The position numbers and the translations under genes are program-made. A stretch of DNA of 64,000 bases, from contig JAPVLO010000990.1 in the NCBI GenBank assembly GCA_027257055.1, forward strand, positions 186,001 through 250,000. Direction: 5' to 3'. This DNA is from Cephalopachus bancanus. Taxonomy: Eukaryota; Chordata; Mammalia; Primates; Tarsiidae. This document shows positions 46,859-58,149 of the stretch, piece by piece; the first letter of the stretch is position 1; every line of letters starts with the position of its first letter. The notes under the pieces are model-generated. The model saw only the letters and a list, made by a program, of their open reading frames with translations, had not been told where the DNA came from and searched no databases.

Positions 46859-47064
46859 GGTAAAAGCCTGGTTTGTGAAGACAGAGGTTAAGAAAACTCT
46901 CAGGTCAACAACTCCTCGCTCTGCAGTTCTTATAGTTTGTTATTACTGTTGCTATCCACAAGGGCAAAGATGGAAGGAGTGTTATAGTTGGATTAAGAAG
47001 AAAGTCACAGTGTCAGGCCTAGAGGTCACAGACCTATTTGTCCTGGAAAACTTGGTGAGCAAAC
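46859..47064. other. Spacer between ERV-L and hAT element
   Basis: Nothing recognisable in about 200 bases. Confidence 0.4.
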
Positions 47065-47339
47065 TGACCAGGCAGGGTCATGTATGCAATTTGTAGGATT
47101 CAGTGCAAAATGAAAACGCAGGACCTCTTGCTTCAAAATGCAGGAAAAATGCTGTTAAAGGGACTAAAATATAAAGGTCTTTCCTTTAAAAATGTTTTAT
47201 TACTTACAAAACATAATAGGGGTAATAGTGATACATAAATAATAACATAAACTTACAAATTACGAAACAATAATATTTTCACTGTCATAATTGTATATAA
47301 CACAATGAATAATATTTTATTAATGTGATATCTTGATTG

Positions 47340-48060
47340 AGCATAATATTTTTCTGACTCACTTTTCTGCCAATTCATTTATTAGAGCACCAAAATTTAT
47401 ACTTTTAGCAACTTCATTTTCAATCAATATAGATTGAAAGCGACATCAGTCACTCTTGGCAAATGGGAGATTGCAGGTAACTGATAAATTTTAATTTTGA
47501 AAAATCTTTCTGCTGATGCAACTGTTATTAGAGGTGTTAAGAGTATTTTATAGGCTGTGGCAATATTGGGATAAATTTCTGAAAAATTGTTTCAAAATAT
47601 ATATTTCAGTAAATCTAGAGCTAATCATTCTCATGAAACAATTTTTCTAAAAAATTTAACTCTTTCTACAAATCAGCTTTGCATAAGTCTAAATTTAATC
47701 TTAAATGTAAATGTATACAATGGCATTTTGATATTTTCTCTGACATTTCCTGTAACTTGAGGAGGTCATAGAAGAAATTGAAAGTGGCTTCATGATTTAT
47801 ATATAACTCAAAGTGTCTGTTTATGTATTCTATCACTGTACCTTCAATTACAAGGAAAAATTAATTTAAAAATTGTCTTTTTTGTTAATAATTGATTCAT
47901 CTGAAGCTTCCTAAAAAATAGTGTTCTCTTCTGTAGAAGTTGACAATTTTTAATTTTTATTTCCAAGCTTGTGGATTTTTGCCACGTAATATTGCAGTGG
48001 TTTTCAAAACCTGAGACTCTAAACTCTGAAAAATTCTTACTACTCTCAGATATGCATTAT
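47340..48060 (-). pseudogene. hAT transposase remnant with dimerisation domain
   Basis: On the - strand, 47573 down to 47424 reads without a stop and contains 'YPNIATAYKILLTPLITVAS' followed by 'AERFFKIK'. This is the signature of the C-terminal hAT dimerisation domain, in which these transposases pair. After a frameshift the next segment reads 'IENEVAKSINFGALINELAE', the usual end of the protein. Upstream pieces (47620-47850) read 'EGTVIEYINRHFELY' in line with the core region. The N-terminal BED finger and an intact catalytic triad are not recognisable. It is a fossil, with no sign of exaptation into a gene. Confidence 0.8.
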
Positions 48061-48082
48061 TGGAACATACATATATATGCTT

Positions 48083-48401
48083 TTATTTTATTTTATTTTA
48101 TTTTGTATTTTATTTTTTTGAGTCTGAGTCTCACTCTGTCGCCCAGGCTGAAGTGCTGTGGCACTATCACGGATCACCCCAGCCTCGACTTCCTGGGCTC
48201 AGGTGATCCTTCTGCCTCAGCCTCCTGAGTGCTGGGACTATAGGCCCGTGCCGCTATGCCTGGTTAATTTTTAAAATTTTTGTAGAGGTGAGATCTCGCT
48301 ATGTTGTCCAGGCTGGTCTCAAAACTCCTGGGCTCAAGTAATCCTTTTTCCTTGTCCTCCCAAAGTGCTAGGATTATAGGCATGAGCTACTGCACCCGGC
48401 T
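48083..48401 (-). mobile_element. Alu dimer inside the hAT element
   Basis: TTTTA-repeat tail, reverse dimer ending 'gagctactgcacccggct'. It landed in the hAT after that element had settled. Confidence 0.9.
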
Positions 48402-48855
48402 TGTTTTTATTTTAGAATAATTTACGGACAAAGTTTACTGTCTGAGCTCTGTCAGTTACTGTCCTGGTGCTCAGGCTGGAGAGTTCATATTTGTGCAGAT
48501 GCCACAGGGATGGACTCCAGGGATTGACAGGCAGGCTGGCCTCCCATCGAGGAACCCAGCGCTAACCCCATGTGGAGCCTCTCCTGTCTCCTGAACTGCA
48601 GTTGCTGCTTCTGCTGTGGCCATTGCCACGGCCAATCTGGGCCTTGGACTGCCCTGACACCCTGTGCTGCTCATGCATGTGTTCCATTGTCCCGTCAGAT
48701 GTCACTTATGAAACACAGGTTCAAAGATAACGCTATCAAGAATTTCAAGACGGTGACAACAGAGCATTAAACCAAGCATGAGGCCCTTCTGAGAGTGGAC
48801 CCTGTGCTATTTCCTGCATAAATTGCATGTCCACGAAGCTGGCCCTGTCAGCAGG

Positions 48856-49041
48856 CTTTAGGCTGTACTTCCTGACCAATTCACTGACCAGCTGGTGCAA
48901 AACTGCCTGGCTTTGCGTCCCCCCAAAACAGACAAGAATGTTGGTACAAGCTGTTTTTCGAAAGGTGATCCCAGGGAGGACGTTGAGGGGGTGGGAGATT
49001 GAGACAGGAAAGTGGAGAAAGCTAGTAAAAAGCTGTTAATG
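48856..49041. other. Unassigned spacer
   Basis: Nothing recognisable. Confidence 0.4.
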
Positions 49042-49042
49042 T

Positions 49043-49340
49043 GGCCAGGTGTGATGGCTCACACCAGCACTTTGGGAGGCTGAGGTGGGAGGATCGCTTG
49101 AAGCCAGGAACTTGAAACCAGTCTGGGCAACATAGTGAGACCCTCTCTCTACAAAAAATAAAAATAAGTTAGCTGGGTGTAGTGGCATATACCTGTAATC
49201 CTAATTACTGGTTAGGCTGAGGCAGGAGGCTTGCTTGAGCCCAGGAGTTCAAAACTACAATGAGCAATGTTTGTGCCATTGCACTCCAGCCTGGACAAGA
49301 GAGTGAGACCCTATTTCTAAAACAAAACAGAACAAACAAA
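49043..49340 (+). mobile_element. Alu dimer
   Basis: Starts 'ggccaggtgtgatggctcac' with a loss of about 9 bases in the left arm. Flanks agctgttaatg and aactgtgaatg. Confidence 0.85.
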
Positions 49341-50525
49341 AACTGTGAATGAATGGATTACCTCCTGGGAGCAACCAGGGTACAATCCTGCTGGGGACCC
49401 TCTGAGGGACCGTGTAGAACACACCCCATAATCAGTGTCCCACTGCTAGGCCAGGAAGCTGGGCTATTTATGCTCCAATTCCCATTCCTCATGGGTTCAA
49501 GGTTTCTTTTGCACTCCTGGGGCATTAACACCCAGCCTGCCTTCCACTCCCCGACCTAAGCATGGCCTTTGGCCTTCTGGAAGAGAAACACAGGAAACTA
49601 CAGGTCCAGTGGGAGCTGCCTGCAGATGACCTCCTGGGTGGGGCTTGGAGAGACAGTCACGTCTACACTGGCCCCAGGACCCATAAGGATCTGCAAACCT
49701 GGTGCCTTTCTTCTCACTTCTCCCACGCCTGCATCCTCCACACGCATGCGCACACACACCTTGTGAGCCTTTTCATTTCTCCTTAACGCCGTAATTACTG
49801 CTTAATCTCCTCCCTCATTAGTATTGCAAATGCCTCCAACAACTTTATTTTCTTGCTTTATTTATACGAGTGAAAAGGCACTTAGAAGCAAATTACGCTG
49901 GCCTCCATAGATCTCTCTACCTGTTTATCTCTGTGTTTATGGGGTGCCTATCATCATGGTATCTGGGTAGTTAGACAGTCCCATTAGATCAAATTCATCA
50001 CCTGAGAGAGGAGGAAAAACCTACCCCTCCTCCAGTGCTCTGCAGAAGCCGCTCGGTAACACACCGAGGGCTTGTGCTCAGGGACACCTGCCAACCCAGA
50101 GCCTCTTGTTTTCCAACCCAAGGAGAAGAAGATTTTTGGCAAAGAAGCGAATCCCCTCCTGGAGTGAGGCATGGAGAGCTTGCAAACTAATTTGGAAGAT
50201 CTATCAGAGGGTGGGTCTCAATATGTTGGGTATTTACATTTTGAAATGATTTCAACTTCATTGCTCTCCAAATATCAAGTGGAGCCCATTTTTCACAAAT
50301 GTGGCTTCAAGCTCTGAGTAGCTTCCACCCACCAGAAGATTCTGGATGTTAACTCCTTTTTTGCTCACCCTGGAGTTATGGGGGTGCCAAGTTCAAATAT
50401 CTCTGAGCTTCTCTTTTGTGCCCAGGCCCGCAGCGTTGCTTGAAGGCCCCCAGGCAGCCTGGACACAAAAATGGAGACCTCTCACCAAGACCTTCATAGC
50501 CCTAGGCCCCTGTCCTGGCCCTTCT
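49341..50525. other. Repeat-poor sequence, candidate conserved non-coding DNA
   Basis: 49341-49760 may be an old LTR-like repeat. 49785-49960 is AT-rich and holds TAATTA ('cgccgtaattactgcttaat'), an OTX-type TTAATC and an octamer-like 'tattgcaaatg'. No ORF of note. Regulatory function is only a guess. Confidence 0.3.
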
Positions 50526-50529
50526 CTAA

Positions 50530-50754
<225 letters not shown>

Positions 50755-51081
50755 TAAGTGGTTTTGATGCCTTCCAGCCCCTGCCTTCTGCCTTTGGGCC
50801 TCCCTCTGTGTTTACGACCTAGTCTTGTCCCTCAGACAACAGTGACTACAATCAGCCTCCTTAACTACAGCTGGGATTCTATCTCATGCCCCTATGGGCC
50901 ATCCTGACCAAACACCCTGACAACCCAGGACTCTCAGGATATCCCTCGTTGTGAATGTTTCTCCCAGGGGAGCTCACACAGGCCCAAACAGGAGAGTTCA
51001 AATACCATTATAGGTGAGAAAATACAGGCGAAGAAACTCTCGACTTTTAAAATTGCCAACCCGGAGGCTCCAGTCCATGTT
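50755..51081. other. Unassigned sequence
   Basis: No gene or repeat recognised. Confidence 0.4.
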
Positions 51082-51083
51082 AA

Positions 51084-51251
<168 letters not shown>

Positions 51252-51284
51252 TAAATGGAAAAACAAACAAAACCGACTCAACAA

Positions 51285-51860
51285 CTTAAATAAACAACAT
51301 AGTGATCGTTGAAATCCTCTGAAGTTTCACTTACCCAGAGATAATCGCTGTTAACACACGTTGGTGCACATCTCATCGAACTTTCACCTGTGTAAATCTT
51401 ACATATAAACATACTTATTTAAACAAAATTAGGATGTGTCACGTGAACTCATTCAGAAACTGCTTTATTCACTTAGCAATGGCTCAGGAGTCTTTTTCTA
51501 AATAAAAATAGATCGACATGAATCTATTAGTGGCTGCCCAGTGTCGTGTTGCATGCCTATTCTAGAATTTATTAAATGTACCTCTTGTGGTTCATTCAGG
51601 TTGTTTGCAAGCGCTCACTATTAGAAAGACGACACCATGACGAACTCACTTGCGTCAGGTATTCCACTGTGATGGCTATTTTTTTTAACATTTTAGATTT
51701 GGGGTACACATTCGTATTCGTTACATGGACATATCGTGTAGTGGTGGGGATTGGGTCTTAGGTGGCCCATTGCAATGAATTTTTATAATTGCTGGGTCCA
51801 CCTGAAAGCCTTGGCCTCATGGCTGAATTGCCCTCCAGGAACCTTGTGCAGCTTGTCCTC
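51285..51860 (-). mobile_element. Old L1-like sequence
   Basis: Reads 'cttacccagagataatcgct', 'gctttattcacttagcaatg', 'gaattgccctccaggaacct'. A likely separate L1 tail at 51675-51770 ('tagatttggggtacacattc') is inserted within it. Confidence 0.5.
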
Positions 51861-52189
51861 TCGAGGGGGAGGAGAAGAGCTCTGGCCTGGGGAGCACGCT
51901 AAGCCCTCCTGTCCCTTCTCCAGACAGTACGTTTTCTTCCTCAAGACCTCCAAGGCTGGCCTCCTGCAAACCAGACCAGCTCCAAGTCAGAGATGCCTAT
52001 CTGGGGTGACACTCAGCCCTGCCACTTGCCTGTCTGGGCTGCTGGCCTGTAAAGGGTCCCTTCTGCTCTGGTGGAGAGTGACCAGTGGTTTGGGTGTGTG
52101 AAGCCAGGATTGGGGGTTGGTTCACAAGGCTCCCCCGTCCCCACTGCCTGTTGCGCAGACACGTGGGAGGTCACCTAGGCCAGTTCCTT
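51861..52189. other. Unassigned sequence
   Basis: GC-richer; no gene recognised. Confidence 0.4.
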
Positions 52190-52360
52190 CCTGGGGCTCT
52201 GAAAATCCCTTCTCACCTCCGCCTGTGTTCCTGTGATACCCTCCCAGAATCCCCTGCCCCCATCCTGCATGACTGGTGCAGATGCCACTTCCTCCACGGA
52301 GCCTTCCCTGATTCCAGACAGGAGTCCCTCCCGCCTAGAGCTTTGGTCTCCCTTTTTTGG
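52190..52360 (+). mobile_element. L2 fragment
   Basis: Holds 'gccacttcctccacggagcc' followed by 'ttccctgattccagacagga', the L2 3' hallmark. Confidence 0.7.
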
Positions 52361-52363
52361 AGA

Positions 52364-52664
52364 CATTGGGCGCAGTGGCTCATGCCTATAATCCCAGCAC
52401 TTTGGGAGGCTGAGGTGAGAGGATTGCCTGAGCCCGTGGGTTCAAGACCCGCCTGGGCAACTTGACGGGACCGCATCTCTACAATAAATAAAAAAATTAG
52501 CCGGCCTTGGTGGCATGCGCCTGTAGTTTCAGCTACTTGGAAGGCTGAGGCGGAAGGATTGTCTGAGCCCAGTGGGTCGAGGCTGTGGTGGCCATGAGCA
52601 TACCACTACACTCTAGCCTGGGTGACACAGTGAGACTCTGACTCAAAAAACAAACAAACAAAAA
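52364..52664 (+). mobile_element. Alu dimer
   Basis: Starts 'attgggcgcagtggctcatg', CAAA-repeat tail. Confidence 0.9.
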
Positions 52665-53647
52665 GAATGAGAAGACAAATCCAGTTTGTTAGTAAAGGAT
52701 GTTTAATTGGAGAAACTAACAGACAGAAACGTGGTCTTGAGAGGCAGCAAGACAGAACTCCACACCTGTTGCCCCAGACCCAGGGCTTGTATACCGTGGG
52801 GAAAGGGTATACGTGCTCAGTGCAAGACAATGAAAGTCAACCTTCCGGAACAGGAGAGCACGCCATATGCGTCATAGCCTATCATTTGTGTGATAACATC
52901 AAGGTTGACGTGTTCTCACACTAGGGACGGTAAATAAAGTGGGAATCAGAGGCATTCATGGGAATGGGGTTAATCAGAAGTCAACACGATGGATTAGCAT
53001 CTGTGATGGAACCACTTTGGTCTTCACGCTGCTTCTAGGCTGTGATCTCTCTTCAGATGACGATTGCATGTCATTTACCGAAGGCAGGCATCGCTTGTAG
53101 TTCCCAAGTCCCCAACTCTCCACAGGGTCCCATCTGAAATACCCTGGGCAGGGAAGAAGTAGATGTCTGACCAGAGAAGGAAGCGGGAGAGAGAAGGAGC
53201 GGTCCAAAGATCCGTCTGGGATCTTCTGCGTCCCCCTGCACCACACACAGGGCTGAGGCAGGGTTTCCAGGGCTCTAAGGATCCTAGACTTTGCAGTCAG
53301 CGTGGCTGCCAATCTGAGTGACTCTAGGGCATGAGGAGGGCTTCTGAGATGGGAGGCTGAGTGTCCAGCAGCACAAGGAAGCTCAAGGCGGGAGCGCTAA
53401 TGATGGCAGAGCTGGGGGAATAGCAACTATTAGTGTCAGTACTATTGCTATAGCAACGATCACTACTATTACCACTAAGCCTTTGTGCCCAAGGGGGAAT
53501 GTAGAGGGGCCCGCGGTTTTGAGGCTCTAACTGCTGTGGTCCAAGATGTCAAGGAGTACGTTGGTTCCATTTTGGGCAGTGGCTCAGGAATCCCTTTTTC
53601 ACAGTCATTGATCATGTTACCCATGCTTCTAGAATCACTTTGAAGAT
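52665..53647. other. Unassigned sequence
   Basis: The first 320 bases have LTR-like texture ('gttagtaaaggatgtttaat'). The 112-codon - strand ORF at 52974-53312 shows no domain. No gene supported. Confidence 0.35.
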
Positions 53648-53656
53648 CAGAATTGC

Positions 53657-53799
53657 GCAGGGAGCCGTGGCTTGTGCCTGTCATCCCAGCCACTCAGGAG
53701 ACAGAGGCAGGAGAATGCTTGAGGCCGGGAGTTCAAGACCAACTTGGGGAACATACTGAGATATCCATCTAAAAATTAAAAAAAAAAAAAAAACCAAAA
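53657..53799 (+). mobile_element. Alu monomer with target duplication
   Basis: Left-arm monomer with an A tail, between cagaattgc at 53648-53656 and 53800-53808. Confidence 0.85.
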
Positions 53800-53808
53800 C
53801 AGAATTGC

Positions 53809-53912
53809 ATTTTATTTACCAAAGGCAAGGATTGTGTCTTATTTGACCTTATAGTCCAACATCATCTGGAGCATGATAACTAGCTTATAGTAAATGTTCA
53901 ATAAATTATCGC
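53809..53912 (+). mobile_element. L2 3' end
   Basis: Reads 'gcaaggattgtgtcttattt', 'tagtaaatgttcaataaatt', the L2 end pattern. Confidence 0.65.
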
Positions 53913-54071
53913 GACCAGCTGGGCACCATGGCTCACACCTGTAATCCCAGCACTCTGGGAGGCCAAGGTATGAGGATCATTTGCGCTCAGGAGCTTGAGG
54001 CTGCAGTGATCCATGACTGAGCCACTGCACTCCAGCTTAGGCAACAGGGTAAGACCCAGTCTAAAAAAAAA
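53913..54071 (+). mobile_element. Alu monomer
   Basis: Forward monomer starting 'ccagctgggcaccatggctc' with a short A tail. Confidence 0.8.
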
Positions 54072-54084
54072 GATCAGCACCACT

Positions 54085-54290
54085 GTGACCTGGAAGTTTA
54101 CCCTCGTCATACCTCCTTTGATTCACACACAGCAGCAGCAGCAGGAAGGTATGACAGTGACTATGCCCATTTTACAACTGAGAAAACTGAGGCTTAGAGA
54201 CGATTAGTATCTTGCCCAAGTCCACACTCAGTAAGTGGCTGAACTGAGACTTCAGCTTGGGTGTGCCCAGTCCCAACTCTTGTATTCTTA
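54085..54290 (+). mobile_element. MIR
   Basis: Core 'cccattttacaactgagaaa', 'actgaggcttagagacgatt'. Upstream it holds four CAG units (54131-54142). Confidence 0.85.
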
Positions 54291-54291
54291 G

Positions 54292-55045
54292 CTACTGTCT
54301 GAGTTTCCTATTGCAGCTGTAACAAATCATCATAAACTTAGTGACTTAAAACAACACAAACTCACTTTTTTTTTGAGTCGGGGTCTCACTCTGTCACCCA
54401 GACTGGAGTGCAGTGGCACAATCACAGCTCAACACAGCCTTGACCTCCTGGGTTCAGGTGATACTTTTGTTTCAGCCTCCCGAGTAGCTGGGACTACAGG
54501 TGAATACCACCACGCCCGGCTAACATTTTGTTTTATTTTTTGTAGAGACGAGATCTCGCTATGCTGCCGACTGGTCTCAAACTCCTGGGTTCAAGTGATC
54601 CTCTTGCCTTTGCCTCCCAAAGTGCCGGGAGCCATCATGCCTGGCCGACAACACAGATTTACTGTCTTGCAGTTCTGGAGGGCAACAGTCTGAGATGAGT
54701 TTTCTAGAGCTATAATCAAGGTGTCAGTAGAGTGATGAGCTCCTTCTAGAAGCTCCAGGGGAGAATCCAGCTTTTACTCCTTCCGGCTTCCAGAGTTTGC
54801 CAGTGTTTCTTGATTTGTGGCTGCATTGCTCCAACCTCTGCCTCTCTGGCCATGTGACTGTCTCCTCCAACTACTTTGATGTCCTGCCTCCCTCCTATAA
54901 GCCAGGATGATCACCTCATCTTAAGATCTTTTACTTAATTGCATCTGCAAAGTCTCTTTTGCCGTGTAAGGTAATACTCACAGGTTCTGAGAACTGGGAC
55001 GTGGGTCCCTTTTGGGGGCCCATTATTTGGGCTACCATGCCATTC
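54292..55045 (-). mobile_element. MaLR-type LTR, split by an Alu
   Basis: Reverse LTR: 'gagtttcctattgcagctgt', after the Alu 'ttgcagttctggagggcaac', 'aattgcatctgcaaagtctc', 'gtgggtcccttttgggggcc'. Confidence 0.85.
54366..54648 (-). mobile_element. Alu dimer in LTR
   Basis: Reverse dimer. A loss near its 5' end joins 'aaagtgccggga' to 'gccatcatgcctggcc'. Confidence 0.9.
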
Positions 55046-55084
55046 TGTGCTGCCTATCATAGCGATAGGATGGGTTCATGAAGG

Positions 55085-55315
55085 AATGAGTGATATGGAA
55101 CAGCGTGCCCTGAGGGTTCTTCCAGAAGCAGACAGGGACTTGGGTGCAGGTGGTTTACTTGAGAGGTGATCCCAGGAAACCCCAAGGGGTAGGGGGAGGA
55201 GAGACAAGGAAGGGACAAAAGCTCATCAAGGGAGTATAAATAGCTGGCTGCCCCTGTGGGCACTGGGGCCCTGTCCCTTAAGGGACCCCCTGAAGAATTG
55301 TTTTGAACATCCCTA
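55085..55315 (+). mobile_element. Old LTR-like repeat family copy
   Basis: Start pattern 'gggttcttccagaagcagac', 'caggtggtttacttgagagg', 'tgatcccaggaaaccccaag', shared with the copies at 24291, 40736 and 61985. Confidence 0.5.
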
Positions 55316-55317
55316 GA

Positions 55318-55745
55318 ATCATTCCACTGAAGGGTGCTGTAACAATGTGCTACCAACTGGGGGTCTTACAACAGAAATGTATTTCCTCACAGTTCTGGTG
55401 GCTAGAAGCCCAACATGAAGGTGTCAGCAGGGTTGGGTCCTTCTGGAGACCCTGAGGGAGAATCCGTTCCATGCCTGTCTCCTAGCTCTTGTGGGCAAGC
55501 CTTGGCTTTCCTTGCAGACTTGTCACGCTGATCTCTGCTCTGTCCTTACATGACCTTCCCCTCTGTGTGTCTTCCTCCCTTCTCAGGACCCTTGCCATTG
55601 GATTTAGGGCTCACTTGGACATCGAGGATGACATCTTGAGATCCTTGATTGTGTCTGCCAAGACCCGTTTTTCCAAATAAGGTCACATTTACAGGTTACA
55701 GGTGGACGCACCTTTTCGGAGTCACCATTCCACCAGCTACAGACA
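55318..55745 (-). mobile_element. MaLR-type LTR
   Basis: Reverse LTR: 'acagaaatgtatttcctcac', 'attggatttagggctcactt', 'ccaaataaggtcacatttac', ending near 'ccattccaccagctac'. Confidence 0.85.
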
Positions 55746-56744
55746 CAAAGTTGAAGTATTTATTCATACACTCTCATCCCTCACTGCTTGGAGGTGCCCT
55801 CCGGGGAGGTGTCAAACTCTAGCTCGGGAACCATCCCTGCTGCCACGGGTAAACTCAGAGCTGGGCCCAAGGGATGTGACGTGGGTCACACCATACAGTG
55901 ATTTATGGATCTTGCCTCAGAGAGATGGGTAACAGGGAGCCCTCCTGCGTCCCAATATTTCCATCCCCTCCCTCCCTCATTCCACCCCCGAGGTCCCCTG
56001 GCCTTGCCTCAGCCCCTGGAACAGATGCATCAGCAGAAAAAAAAAAACAACAAAAAAACAACTCTTGTCTGCCCAGAAAGCTGGAGAAATATTGAGGCCC
56101 AGGGTGCCTCACGGCCCCTCCTCCACAAGCAGGCCGGAGAGTTTGGCTCCGAAGCAGCCCAGCCAACGCGGCTGTACATCTTTCTGAGCAGGCCAAGCAG
56201 AGAGGGGGTGGGGGTGGGGTTGGGGTGTGGGGAGAAGTAATTAGTTTGATGAATCTTCTTTTTAAGTCGTTCTCTACATGGGGCTCTCACGGCGTTATAG
56301 GCTCAGTGATGCATTCCCTGAGTTTTATGAATCCTTAAACACGGGCCATTTTTCAAAAGAGAGAGGGAAAAGTAATCATCTCTCGGCACAAGCCCCAGGC
56401 GTCCCTGGTCTGGGACAAGGACACCCACTGAGGCTCCCAGGCCACAGAGGGCCCTGGAGAGTCAGGATGGGGCTTCAGCCTTTTGGCTGCCCACCTTGAA
56501 GCCAGCAGTGATGCGTTGGGACACCATGTCACATTCAGTATCCATTCACACCCTCCACGTGCTTTTTTGACATACCCGAAGGTGCTTGCATCTGGGACTG
56601 GGGTCATAAGCCCAGAACGGGCCCTGTCCTGCAGAAGCCCACTGCCTGTGGGGGGGTGGGACTCGTGGCCTGCATTTCCCCTGGGAAGACTGTGCCCAGT
56701 ACATTCTCCTCATGCCGCTGGGTGACAATGTCTGCCCACGCTGT
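55746..56744. other. Repeat-poor sequence, candidate conserved non-coding DNA
   Basis: About 1 kb without a recognised transposon. ORFs overlap on both strands (55898-56290) without domains. 56225-56360 combines 'agaagtaattagtttgatga' and 'gagttttatgaatccttaaa', homeodomain-like motifs next to a G-rich tract. No promoter or gene call is justified. Confidence 0.3.
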
Positions 56745-57450
56745 CTGTGGTAGCTTGCAAAATTGGCCCCATTCTTCCCTGATCTTCAGTAGCACCCTTC
56801 TATGCTGACCTTGAACTCGGTCGTTGACTTGCTTTGGCAAGTTGCGAGTATGGTGTAAGTGGAGGCTTCAGAAGAACTCACTCTAGGCTCAGTGGCTCCC
56901 GCTGTAATCCCAGCGCTTTGGGAGGCAGAGGCAAGAGGGTCTGAGACCAGCCTGGGCAACTTGGTGAGACCTCGTCTTTCCAATGAATCAAAAAATTAGC
57001 CGAGCGTGGTGACACATGCCTGTAGTTCCAGCTACTTGGAAGGCTGAGGCGGAAGGATTGCCGGAGCCCAGCAGGTCGAGGCTGCGTGGCTATGAGCGTG
57101 TCACTGCACTCCAGCCTGGGGGACAGATTGAGACTCCTATTCAAAAAAAAAAAAAAAAGAAGCGCTCACACAGCGGTGGTTGTCCACTTGGAGTCTTCGG
57201 TCACCCTGCGAACAAGCCCAGGCTGGCCTGCTGGAAGGTGAGAGCCACGGCCCAGTTAGCCCTTCGCTCCTGCCAGCAGCCAGCCAGCCTCCACAAGCAG
57301 AGAGGCTCATGGCTGACCACAGACCATGGGCCAGGAAGGGGAGACAAGTCAACACAGGAAATGCTACTGAGCCAGTTCCCACTGTGGGCAATGATCCTGT
57401 TCAGCACTCTGGGAGACAGTGAGGACCTCACACTTTAAATGTGTCCCACC
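56745..57450 (+). mobile_element. Old LTR-like sequence, split by an Alu
   Basis: 'cttgcaaaattggccccatt' and 'cgttgacttgctttggcaag' before the Alu, 'aagcccaggctggcctgctg' after it, match the pattern of the MaLR-like element at 21300. From about 57375 the sequence belongs to the family seen in reverse near 62290. Confidence 0.45.
56882..57159 (+). mobile_element. Alu dimer
   Basis: Starts 'taggctcagtggctcccgct'; A tract of about 16. A few bases are lost in the left arm. Confidence 0.9.
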
Positions 57451-57606
57451 TGGCCAGGTATGGTGGCATGCACCTGTAGTCCCAGCTCTTGGGAGGCTGA
57501 GGCGGGAGGACCACCTGGGCCCAGGAGGTGGAGGCTGCAGTGAGATGTGATTGTGTCATTGCATTCCAGCCTGGGTGACAGAGTGAGACACCAACTCAAT
57601 AAAATC
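57451..57606 (+). mobile_element. Alu right-arm monomer
   Basis: Monomer 'ctggccaggtatggtggcat' to 'ctcaataaaat'. Confidence 0.8.
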
Positions 57607-57614
57607 AGTTACTT

Positions 57615-57910
57615 GGCCGGGCTCAGTGGCTCAGCCTGTAATCCCAGCGCTTTGGGAGGCCAAGGTGAGTGGATTGCCTGAGCCCGCGGATTTGAGACCC
57701 GCCTGGGCAACTTGGCGAGACCTCATCTCTACAATAAATCAAAAATTAGCCCGGTGTGGTAGCACGCGCCTGTAGTTCCGGCTACTTGGAAGGCTGAGGC
57801 GGAAGGATCGCTGGAGCCCAGCAGGTCGAGGCTGCGGTGGCAGGGAGTGGCCACTGCACTCCAGCCTGGGTGACAGAGTGAGACTCCAACTCAAAAATAA
57901 ATAAACAAAT
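57615..57910 (+). mobile_element. Alu dimer, young group, perfect target duplication
   Basis: Starts 'ggccgggctcagtggctcag'; aaaatcagttactt lies at 57601-57614 and 57911-57924. Confidence 0.95.
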
Positions 57911-57924
57911 AAAATCAGTTACTT

Positions 57925-58130
57925 TACCCAAGGAATGCAAGAGCCCTTGATTGAGGCCTGCTCCTGGGAGACAGTCAACTCTCCACTAGCCTAACCCAAG
58001 GATGAGTCCAGCAAGCTCTAGAGGCCAGAGAAAGCCCTCAGGCCAAGAGTCACAGAACCTGGCACGCAATAGGTGCTCAGTTAAGTATAATGCTGGTTCA
58101 TCTCTCATTCTGCACTAGGAGGCCTGCTGA
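57925..58130 (+). repeat. Inverted-repeat arm A (partner 61985-62160)
   Basis: 57945-58062 matches the reverse complement of 62039-62156 at 110 of 118 positions. Similarity continues more weakly to about 58125. It is the 3' part of an old LTR-like repeat copy that began before the Alus at 57451. Confidence 0.85.
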
Positions 58131-58149
58131 GCCCAAATGACCTACTGGG

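Larger units (their letters stand above)
47073..48847. mobile_element. hAT DNA transposon with both ends (Zaphod/Tip100-like)
   Basis: Left end 'cagggtcatgtatgcaattt' and right end 'aaattgcatgtccacgaagc...ggccctg' are inverted copies of each other. The 8-bp flanks tgaccagg (47065-47072) and tcagcagg (48848-48855) match at six positions, the target length of hAT elements. The right subterminal part 'aatttcaagacggtgacaac agagcattaaac' (48740-48772) is the kind of end I know from mammalian hAT families. The interior holds a decayed transposase on the - strand and a later Alu. Confidence 0.8.
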
